From: Methanomassiliicoccaceae archaeon
Lineage (GTDB): Archaea > Thermoplasmatota > Thermoplasmata > Methanomassiliicoccales > Methanomethylophilaceae
DNA: 7,254 bases
NCBI GenBank assembly: GCA_009786295.1
Contig: WQTN01000094.1
Span: 1 to 7,254 of the forward strand
Direction of reading: 5' to 3'
A model generated the notes under the pieces. It was given only the letters and a program-made list of their open reading frames with translations, made no database searches and was not told the DNA's origin. Of this stretch, positions 1 to 4,875 are shown in pieces. Within the stretch, counting starts at the first letter, position 1. Every line of letters starts with the position of its first letter. The translations under genes and the position numbers were made by a program.

Positions 1-251
1 GTGAGCCAGAAGAAACCATAGGAAGTGAAAGCGGTCGCTCCGAAAGTGTTGCCTTTCTTGAACTCGAATATTCCTGCGACTACCTGAGCTAGTCCGCCGT
101 AGAATATTCCCATTGTGAGAATGGTTGAATCTAATCCATACAACCCCAGGTTGTGCAGATTCAACAAAACGGTCGTCATTCCGAACGCCAGAAGGCCAAG
201 CGGTGCTGGGTTGGCGATTCTGTTTACTGGTGATGATTCATTATCGACCAT
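1..251 (-). CDS. Acetate/succinate uptake transporter, GPR1/FUN34/YaaH (AceTr) family, N-terminal part
   Basis: This is the N-terminal 83 codons of a membrane transporter; the gene continues past the left edge and no stop is visible. Family members (E. coli SatP, yeast Ady2) are small six-helix proteins that import acetate or succinate with protons. The translation carries the family signature NPAPLGLLAF at residues 14-23, followed by the conserved second-helix region with FYGGLAQVVAGIFEF (50-64) and KKGNTFGATAF (65-75). The start ATG (249-251) lies about 26 bp from a TTTATAAA box on the same strand, consistent with a leaderless mRNA. A short cytoplasmic tail (residues 1-13) precedes the signature, as in other members. 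Methanogens of this group assimilate acetate as a carbon source, so uptake is the likely role; the substrate itself is inferred from family. Family assignment is very secure. Confidence 0.93.
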   Translation of the reverse strand, partial: MVDNESSPVNRIANPAPLGLLAFGMTTVLLNLHNLGLYGLDSTILTMGIFYGGLAQVVAGIFEFKKGNTFGATAFTSYGFFWL

Positions 252-273
252 AATCGTTCGAATCTACATTTTG

Positions 274-281
274 TTTATAAA
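274..281 (-). promoter_or_regulatory. TATA box of the acetate transporter gene
   Basis: TTTATAAA is centred about 26 bp upstream of the ATG at 251, the archaeal TBP-site spacing expected if transcription starts at or next to the start codon. No Shine-Dalgarno-like sequence lies between the box and the ATG. Confidence 0.7.
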
Positions 282-282
282 C

Positions 283-311
283 ATGTCGGTATTGAAATAC
301 GTCAAATGTCG
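283..311. promoter_or_regulatory. Possible regulator site upstream of the acetate transporter promoter
   Basis: A 12-bp inverted repeat, GTATT-GA-AATAC (289-300), sits just upstream of the TATA/BRE position on the minus strand. It is flanked by two direct copies of ATGTCG (283-288 and 306-311) 23 bp apart. The position suits an activator or repressor site. The arms are short, so chance is a real possibility. Confidence 0.3.
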
Positions 312-328
312 AATAATAAAGGAAAAAA
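311..328 (-). terminator. Possible U-rich terminator downstream of the ZIP gene
   Basis: On the minus strand the sequence reads T6 followed by CC and then TTTATTATT, about 100 bp after the ZIP stop codon. Archaeal RNA polymerase terminates at U-rich tracts without needing a hairpin. The tract is short and distant from the stop, so the call is weak. The rest of 252-428 shows no gene; a second small inverted repeat, TTTGT-GT-ACAAA, lies at 335-346. Confidence 0.3.
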
Positions 329-428
329 CGCCAATTTGTGTACAAACAGCCCCTGTGAGAATACAATCAATGCTAGATCGGTAAGCCAAGCGCAAAAGCC
401 CGCCTTGAACATCTTTCTGCAGTGTATC

Positions 429-1208
429 TCAGTGCGCGTGCTGGCCCGTAAGCAGCACAACGCATATCACTATCAGCAGGCCGATCAGCAGGAACGCCAG
501 GGACCTCATGTTCAGTTTCTTCCGATGGAAGGCCTCCGGTATCATGTGCAGCATCGTAACGAACATGAACACTCCCGCAGAGAGCGCGAAAGCCAGACCG
601 GTTATGTCGCTTTCGACCCCTCCTATGATGAAATACGATATCAGCGCCGTGACAGGGGTGATAAGACAGAATGCCGTCATGTAAGTGCGAGCTCTTTTTC
701 TGTTGCCCGCCAGTAAGAAAGTGGACGAGAGCGAGAACACCTCCACTCCTTTATGGATGCACAGAGCAGCGAGTACCATGAATCCTGCGGTCTCCCCGAT
801 CAGGAAGGCCGCGGCAAGCGCCAGACCGTCCAGACAGCCGTGTACGGACAAACCGATGAAAGCAGAAAGGGATGTCACCTCATGCGAGTGGTGATCCTGG
901 CATTCTTTGCAGTCACATTCTGATTTCCTGTAATGTTTAAGGAGGAAGTCCACCACGAACATAACCAGGAAACCGGCAAGCACCAGATACATGACGTCCA
1001 TCTCATCGTATCCGCTGGACAGGCTCTCATGGAAGGCCTCCGGCAGAAGAATTAGGAACAGGATCCCTATGAACACCCCCGCGCTGAAAGCGATCATCAG
1101 ATGCATATTTTTATCTGTGGTCCGAATAGACATAGGGAGATAGGCGGCAACAACTGAGATCACAAGCAATATCACTGTGCAGATCAGGAATGAGGCCATT
1201 GTCTCCAT
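429..1208 (-). CDS. ZIP-family divalent metal ion transporter
   Basis: This 259-residue integral membrane protein belongs to the ZIP family, which moves Zn2+, Fe2+, Mn2+ or related ions into the cytoplasm. The length and about eight hydrophobic segments fit the family. The metal-binding helices are recognisable: HGCLDGLALA at residues 123-132 (the HNxxDG helix, with Gly in place of Asn/Ser) and HKGVE at 152-156 (the HxxPE helix, with Val in place of Pro). HMIPEAFH at 221-228 echoes LLPEAFH at 54-60, the internal pseudo-repeat of the fold. The loop between helices 3 and 4 holds a Cys/His cluster (CDCKEC at 98-103, then HHSH at 106-109), and the C terminus ends HAH; both could bind metal. The start at 1208 fits a leaderless mRNA from the TATA box near 1235; Met4 is an alternative. 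The gene is divergent from a NikR-like regulator that probably controls it. Which metal it carries cannot be read from sequence. Confidence 0.92.
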   Translation of the reverse strand: METMASFLICTVILLVISVVAAYLPMSIRTTDKNMHLMIAFSAGVFIGILFLILLPEAFHESLSSGYDEMDVMYLVLAGFLVMFVVDFLLKHYRKSECDCKECQDHHSHEVTSLSAFIGLSVHGCLDGLALAAAFLIGETAGFMVLAALCIHKGVEVFSLSSTFLLAGNRKRARTYMTAFCLITPVTALISYFIIGGVESDITGLAFALSAGVFMFVTMLHMIPEAFHRKKLNMRSLAFLLIGLLIVICVVLLTGQHAH

Positions 1209-1230
1209 GGATCGAAGGATGATCAGACGT

Positions 1231-1240
1231 TATTAAAATA
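1231..1240 (-). promoter_or_regulatory. TATA box of the ZIP transporter gene
   Basis: On the minus strand the sequence TATTTTAATA is centred about 27 bp upstream of the ATG at 1208. It overlaps the first of three GTTATTAAC-like boxes in this intergenic region, so a repressor bound there would compete with TBP. Confidence 0.6.
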
Positions 1241-1244
1241 TTGT

Positions 1245-1265
1245 GATAAAGTTATTAACTTAATC
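1245..1265. promoter_or_regulatory. Candidate operator for the NikR-like regulator (21-bp palindrome)
   Basis: Arms GATAAAGTTA and TAACTTAATC flank a central T and pair at 9 of 10 positions; the inner 13 bp AAGTTATTAACTT are a perfect palindrome. The site lies in the 93-bp gap between divergent metal-transporter and metal-regulator genes, immediately upstream of the ZIP TATA box. The core GTTATTAAC (1251-1259) recurs as GTTATTAAA at 1230-1238 and AATATTAAC at 1280-1288. Ribbon-helix-helix dimers and NikR tetramers bind inverted repeats, so this is the obvious target. The repeat is not the E. coli NikR operator sequence. Confidence 0.6.
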
Positions 1266-1288
1266 TGAATTATCTTATGAATATTAAC

Positions 1289-1294
1289 AAGGTG
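1289..1294 (+). promoter_or_regulatory. Shine-Dalgarno-like site of the NikR-like gene
   Basis: AAGGTG, with GGTG complementary to the usual 3' end of archaeal 16S rRNA, ends 7 nt before the ATG at 1302. It supports that start. It suggests a leadered mRNA here, unlike the neighbouring genes, with the promoter perhaps inside the palindrome region (TTATTAAC near 1252-1259). Confidence 0.45.
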
Positions 1295-1301
1295 CCGGCT
1301 T

Positions 1302-1685
1302 ATGGTGATAGTTAGCATTTCTCTGAGCAAGGAGAGCGCCGAGGCTCTGGAAGACATACAAAGGAGATTCGGCCTGAAAGGAAGGAGCGAGGCAGTAAGA
1401 AGGGCGATAAATGCGGCAAAGACGGAAGCCCAGATAATCGAAGGCCTGGAAGGCATTGTCGAAGGGGTGCTGATAATAGTCAAAAAGGATCACAGCGACC
1501 CTTGGATGAACCTGATACAGGCAAAACACGAGAACGAGATAAAAACGCAGCTCCATTCCCACCTGAAAGACCACAAGTGTTTGGAGGTCATGGTGGTCTC
1601 CGGCGAAGCCGGGAGGATATCGTCAATGCTCAAAGAGATACATTCCATCGGGAAAGCTGACTACGTCACATTCGTAAAGAGTTAA
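1302..1685 (+). CDS. NikR-like metal-responsive transcriptional regulator (ribbon-helix-helix)
   Basis: This 127-residue protein has the NikR layout. An N-terminal ribbon-helix-helix DNA-binding domain (residues 2-40, strand VIVSISLS, then the RSEAVRRAI helix at 28-36) is followed by an ACT-like metal-binding domain. In the second domain LHSHLKDHKCLEVMVVSG (84-101) matches the NikR ligand segment: His85, His87 and Cys93 have the same spacing as E. coli His87, His89 and Cys95. The fourth NikR ligand, supplied by the neighbouring subunit, would align with Ala74; the nearest His is His76, two positions later. E. coli NikR represses nickel uptake when nickel is bound. Here the divergent partner is a ZIP transporter with a shared operator-like palindrome, so control of that transporter and of itself is likely. 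The name nikR is withheld because the ligand set differs and the metal is unproven. Confidence 0.88.
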   Translation: MVIVSISLSKESAEALEDIQRRFGLKGRSEAVRRAINAAKTEAQIIEGLEGIVEGVLIIVKKDHSDPWMNLIQAKHENEIKTQLHSHLKDHKCLEVMVVSGEAGRISSMLKEIHSIGKADYVTFVKS

Positions 1686-1700
1686 GGTGCGACTATAACT

Positions 1701-1708
1701 TTTAATAT
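1701..1708 (+). promoter_or_regulatory. TATA box of the acidic repeat protein gene
   Basis: TTTAATAT, preceded by AACT, is centred about 28 bp before the ATG at 1733. It predicts a leaderless or nearly leaderless mRNA and favours 1733 over the in-frame ATG at 1745. It lies 15 bp after the regulator stop codon, so this gene probably has its own promoter. Confidence 0.6.
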
Positions 1709-1732
1709 GATGTACTTCCTACCTTTCACCGG

Positions 1733-3142
1733 ATGGGATGTAGCATGAGTGGTAGCTCAAGCAGTAGTAATAGCGGTAGCCTCCAAAGAGGCTTTTTCAA
1801 GCGCATGCTGAACAGCGAACAAAGCAAAGGCGCTAAGCAGTCAGAAGTTAAGCAGATGGAAGTCAAGCAGAGACACCCCGCGTTCACCGTGTCAAACGAT
1901 GCGATGGTAACTCCGGGGAGAACTGTCAAGCCGCAGGAGGTAATAATATCTCCCGCAGTGAAACAGATCAATCGGGAAGGGTATGCGATATACAATACGC
2001 CCGAGAAGCAAGACATCTATATTACGATCCAGCCGGAATCGGCATTCTTCGATGATGAGGAGCCGAGGATGGTAAGAATGGCCGGAGGCAGTTTCGTCGG
2101 CGCAGAAAAGCACGGAGGATCGGCCGATATACCGATGAAGTCCGAGCAAGAGTCAGAACACGCCGTGTACGCTCAGCCGGCAGACATATTCTCCAATGCA
2201 TGTAGAAGAGAGAAGCTCGAAGAGATAGACTTCAATGAAGTAATAATCAAGAAGAACGAGTTCTTTGAGACAGAGATCGAAGAATCTCCCGTACTATTCA
2301 GTCCGGGCTACAAGGAAATTTACGAACCGGTAGCGGAAGTATCATTCAAGGTCGTGGCAAATGAAGCGGCGGTAACGTCCTCTGCGGAAGCGGTCGCAGA
2401 GGTTCGGCCGATAGCATTTGCCGGATACAGAGAGGTACCGGAATATGAATTGGAAGAGGTTCACGTCGAACCAAAAGCGAAGGAGCCCGAAGCGGCCCCG
2501 GTCGAAGTGAAGGCAGAAGAACCTATGGTGCTTTTCTCAGGATACAGAGAAGTACCGCTGCCTGAGGTGCAAGAGGCGCCTGTTGAGAAGACACTAATCA
2601 CAGAAGTACCGGCCGGATTGTATGTGGATGCCCAAAAGCCCATTGACATTGCTCAGGCTGATGATGAAATGAGCGGTCTCTCGTCATTCGTAGGCATGGT
2701 GTCTACGGAAACCGAGATCGCAGTAACATCCGAAACCGCCCCCGTCGCCGAGGTAATACCGCTGCAGTCAATGGACATCCTATGCCTGCCAGCCCCCGAA
2801 GAGGCGGAGCCGGCAGAAGAGACAGTGTGCGAAACGGCTGCAGAGAAATCTTCAGAAACGGTCACCGACGTTTCAGCGCAGATAGAGGTCTTCGACGAGG
2901 TCGCAGACATAATGAGGATCACCATCCCCAGCCTGCGTATGAGCGACGGTCTTATCAACGAACTCTCCCAAGGCTGGGAGAAGACGATCCCCGATGATGG
3001 GCTTGAGGTATTCGACTGCATATTCAGGCCGGTAAGAGCACCGGTCAAAGAAGAGAACGTATCATGCATGGCGTCCTCGGGATCGGTCGTAAGAAGACCT
3101 TCCGCCAAACCTGATCCGTACGGCATATTCAGAGTTGACTAA
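1733..3142 (+). CDS. Uncharacterised acidic protein with 39-residue repeats
   Basis: I do not recognise this 469-residue protein. It has no signal peptide and no membrane segment. The N terminus is Ser/Gly-rich (residues 4-16), then basic and Gln/Lys-rich with EVKQ repeated (38-46). The middle and C-terminal parts are strongly acidic and rich in Glu, Val, Ala and Pro. Three related segments, at 186-203 (PVLFSPGYKEIYEP...), 226-243 (PIAFAGYREVPEYE...) and 264-281 (PMVLFSGYREVPLP...), place a Gly-Tyr-Arg/Lys-Glu core exactly 39 residues apart. A more hydrophobic stretch at 384-435 (containing RITIPSLRMSDGLINEL) could be a small folded domain, and the chain ends PDPYGIFRVD. The reading frame is intact over 1.4 kb with codon use like its neighbours, so it is a real gene. 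A mostly disordered scaffold or binding protein is the best guess; no function can be assigned. The start is chosen from TATA spacing. Confidence 0.8.
   Translation: MGCSMSGSSSSSNSGSLQRGFFKRMLNSEQSKGAKQSEVKQMEVKQRHPAFTVSNDAMVTPGRTVKPQEVIISPAVKQINREGYAIYNTPEKQDIYITIQPESAFFDDEEPRMVRMAGGSFVGAEKHGGSADIPMKSEQESEHAVYAQPADIFSNACRREKLEEIDFNEVIIKKNEFFETEIEESPVLFSPGYKEIYEPVAEVSFKVVANEAAVTSSAEAVAEVRPIAFAGYREVPEYELEEVHVEPKAKEPEAAPVEVKAEEPMVLFSGYREVPLPEVQEAPVEKTLITEVPAGLYVDAQKPIDIAQADDEMSGLSSFVGMVSTETEIAVTSETAPVAEVIPLQSMDILCLPAPEEAEPAEETVCETAAEKSSETVTDVSAQIEVFDEVADIMRITIPSLRMSDGLINELSQGWEKTIPDDGLEVFDCIFRPVRAPVKEENVSCMASSGSVVRRPSAKPDPYGIFRVD
2288..2575 (+). repeat. Three degenerate in-frame repeats, 117-bp period
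   Basis: The segments encode residues 186-281 of the acidic protein. The Gly-Tyr cores fall at residues 192, 231 and 270, a constant 39-residue step. Between the second and third copies an 18-bp stretch is 17/18 identical (GGATACAGAGAGGTACCG at 2423-2440 against GGATACAGAGAAGTACCG at 2540-2557). The first copy is more diverged, with an extra Pro before the Gly and Lys instead of Arg. Confidence 0.7.
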
Positions 3143-3157
3143 ACCTATTTCACAAAC

Positions 3158-3187
3158 TCTTTAATTTGATTTATTCTGCTTTTCTGC
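3158..3187 (+). terminator. Probable U-rich terminator after the acidic protein gene
   Basis: A T-rich run (CTTTAATTTGATTTATTC, then CTTTTC) begins about 15 bp after the TAA stop and before the antiporter promoter. This is the form expected of an intrinsic archaeal terminator; no strong hairpin is evident. Confidence 0.4.
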
Positions 3188-3236
3188 TCCAGGCACAGCC
3201 AGGAACATATCCCTGCTCGAAAAAACCGAACCATCG

Positions 3237-3244
3237 TTATAAAT
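3237..3244 (+). promoter_or_regulatory. TATA box of the antiporter gene
   Basis: TTATAAAT is centred about 24 bp before the ATG at 3265. It predicts a leaderless mRNA and a promoter separate from the gene upstream. Confidence 0.7.
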
Positions 3245-3264
3245 GTTGAATTGCATCTCAGTCC

Positions 3265-4524
3265 ATGGACTTTGGCTCCATTATCTTGATGTTGGTGGTG
3301 CTGTTCGTTCTGGCGGTCGCCGGTTCCAGGATCTTTACCCGTTTCGGCCTGCCGGGACTCATCGGAGAGATAATAGTAGGGGTCATCATCGCAAATCTGG
3401 TCATAGGCGACTGGTCTTTCTTGGGCATGCTGGACATCGACATGGGAAGCGATCCGAGCCAGAATTATGATGTCCTGACACTGTTCGCCGAACTGGGAGT
3501 GGTGTTCCTTCTCTTCTCGATAGGGTTGGAAACAAAGGCCAAAGAACTGCTGTCGATCGGAAAGGCGGCAACGACCGTTGCGACAATAGGGGTATTGGTC
3601 CCTCTTGTGGCGGGGTTCGCGCTGATGATAGCATATGACGGAAACATCCATCATGCTTTGTTTCTCGGCGCGGCATTGGTCGCGACAAGCGTAGGCATCA
3701 CCGCACGCGTGATCAAGGACATGAAGGTCCTGGACACAAAGGAGGCAAGGATAATCATCGGCGCGGCCGTCATCGATGATGTGGAAGGGATGGTGATCCT
3801 CGCCATAGTAGTGGGAATGACCACGTACGGCGAGATGTCTGCGTCGAACATATCCCTGATAGCCGTCGAGGCCCTGGCATTCGTCGCCGTGTCCATAGCG
3901 GCTGCGCTGTGGGTAGTTCCGAAGATATATGAATACTTAAAAAAGAGAAAAGAAAGCAGACGTGCAGAGAACAAAAGGTCAGATCCAGGCATCAACGCTC
4001 TGATTCTTGCGATAGTGGTCTGCCTGGGGTTTTCGTGGGTGGCCGACATGATAGGATTGGCGGCGATAATCGGCGCATTCCTGGGCGGGATGCTGCTTGC
4101 GGAATATGCGCAGGAATGGAATCTCGGAGAGAAGATAGAGCCGATCACCACGCTTTTCATATCTTTCTTTTTCCTGAACGTGGGGATGAAGGTGGATATC
4201 TGGAGCCTCACCAGCGTTTCCGCGGCATTGCTGGCGGCCGTTGTAATACTGATAGCGATAGCGACGAAGTACTTCGGATGCAGCATAGGAGCATGGCTCG
4301 GGGACAGGAGCCTCTCAAAGGAATCCAGGAACATCATAGGATTCGGTATGGTGCCGAGGGGAGAGGTCGGGATAATAGTTGCGGCAATAGGCCTTGCCAC
4401 CGGCGCGATATCCTCGGAACTCTACGGAGCTGTGATAATAATGGCCGTCGCCACGACGATAATAGCGCCGCCGCTCTTTGCATGGGCGTTCTCAAAGAAG
4501 TATCCCCATTGTAAAATGGCTTAA
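3265..4524 (+). CDS. CPA2-family Na+(K+)/H+ antiporter, NapA/Kef-type membrane domain
   Basis: This 419-residue protein has about 12 hydrophobic segments and the hallmarks of monovalent cation:proton antiporter family 2, which exchanges Na+ or K+ for H+ across the cytoplasmic membrane. GLPGLIGEIIVGVI (28-41) marks the first conserved helix pair. ATSVGIT (140-146) is the unwound helix that crosses in the ion site. AAVIDDV (167-173) carries the paired aspartates Asp171-Asp172 that typify electrogenic NapA-like exchangers. VPRGEVGIIVAA (363-374) is the conserved late helix. Residue 174 after the DDV is Glu where the family usually has a hydrophobic residue. A charged, Lys/Arg-rich loop (225-240) splits the two halves. 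There is no C-terminal TrkA-N/RCK domain, so the nucleotide-gated Kef type is unlikely. Ion preference is unknown; a role in pH and sodium homeostasis is inferred. Confidence 0.92.
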   Translation: MDFGSIILMLVVLFVLAVAGSRIFTRFGLPGLIGEIIVGVIIANLVIGDWSFLGMLDIDMGSDPSQNYDVLTLFAELGVVFLLFSIGLETKAKELLSIGKAATTVATIGVLVPLVAGFALMIAYDGNIHHALFLGAALVATSVGITARVIKDMKVLDTKEARIIIGAAVIDDVEGMVILAIVVGMTTYGEMSASNISLIAVEALAFVAVSIAAALWVVPKIYEYLKKRKESRRAENKRSDPGINALILAIVVCLGFSWVADMIGLAAIIGAFLGGMLLAEYAQEWNLGEKIEPITTLFISFFFLNVGMKVDIWSLTSVSAALLAAVVILIAIATKYFGCSIGAWLGDRSLSKESRNIIGFGMVPRGEVGIIVAAIGLATGAISSELYGAVIIMAVATTIIAPPLFAWAFSKKYPHCKMA

Positions 4525-4564
4525 AGGCTCAAATGCGCACTATGCGGAGAACATCAAGAGTTGT

Positions 4565-4729
4565 TCAAGTCGGGAAAAATACGGGCAAGACCAATATGAA
4601 TGCCGTGAAGGCTATGGCGATCCCGATGACGATACGAGGGTTGATCTTGAGTCCTCTGTCATCTTCGGTGTCGAAGTATCTCATAAGTCCAGCAGATGAT
4701 GCGAATCCGCCATCGTTCTTCTTTGCCAT
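4565..4729 (-). CDS. Preprotein translocase subunit Sec61beta (archaeal SecG-equivalent)
   Basis: This 54-residue tail-anchored subunit of the SecYEbeta translocon sits beside SecY and SecE in the cytoplasmic membrane. The translation begins MAKKNDGGFASSAGLMRYFD, which matches the strongly conserved archaeal Sec61beta N-terminal motif (basic start, SSAGLMRYFD). A charged TEDDRGLKINPR stretch follows, then a single hydrophobic helix (about residues 33-52) ending near the C terminus. The size is normal for the family. It is too short for a 60-codon ORF cutoff, and only antisense ORFs are long here. The start is supported by a TATA box centred 25 bp upstream. It is convergent with the antiporter (40 bp between stops) and divergent from the LysRS gene, so it is probably monocistronic. 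Confidence is very high because of the motif. Confidence 0.95.
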   Translation of the reverse strand: MAKKNDGGFASSAGLMRYFDTEDDRGLKINPRIVIGIAIAFTAFILVLPVFFPT

Positions 4730-4750
4730 TGATAAAGGAACCCAGAATCA

Positions 4751-4758
4751 ATATAAAT
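4751..4758 (-). promoter_or_regulatory. TATA box of the Sec61beta gene
   Basis: The minus strand reads ATTTATAT within TTATTTATATTG, centred about 25 bp before the ATG at 4729. A leaderless mRNA is predicted. The other 100 bp of this divergent region up to 4842 show no further recognisable element. Confidence 0.7.
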
Positions 4759-4842
4759 AACTACCGTGCTAGATAGGACGTTTGTTTTGTCAGGAAACTC
4801 CTTGATGTTGGGAATACATGGCTGCAAATGACCGAAAATCTC

Positions 4843-4850
4843 TTTTATAG
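4843..4850 (+). promoter_or_regulatory. TATA box of the lysyl-tRNA synthetase gene
   Basis: TTTTATAG, in the context AATCTCTTTTATAGC, is centred about 29 bp before the ATG at 4876. It lies downstream of the other in-frame ATG at 4828 and therefore argues against that start. Confidence 0.65.
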
Positions 4851-4875
4851 CTGGTATGTTACAAGCCGTGGTACA

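Noticed and set aside
306..716. 136-codon ORF on the plus strand
   Set aside because: Runs antisense into the ZIP gene; low-complexity Gln/Arg/His composition and no recognisable domain. The ZIP frame is well supported.
1284..1574. 96-codon ORF antisense to the NikR-like gene, and a neighbouring 86-codon one
   Set aside because: The plus-strand frame has clear NikR motifs; the antisense frames have none.
2653..3126. 157-codon ORF on the minus strand
   Set aside because: Antisense to the acidic protein; its Ser/Thr richness is the mirror of Glu/Val/Ala-rich codons on the plus strand.
3145..3654. 169-codon ORF on the minus strand crossing the antiporter promoter
   Set aside because: Antisense to the antiporter and its TATA box; no domain resemblance.
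3651..4400. 249-codon ORF on the minus strand
   Set aside because: It is antisense to the antiporter, whose frame shows conserved motifs; the reverse translation is compositionally odd (Thr/Ser/Ile/Pro) and has no family resemblance.
4769..4842. Possible riboswitch or leader RNA upstream of LysRS
   Set aside because: No convincing stem structure or T-box-like element is visible, and the LysRS promoter lies downstream of this stretch.
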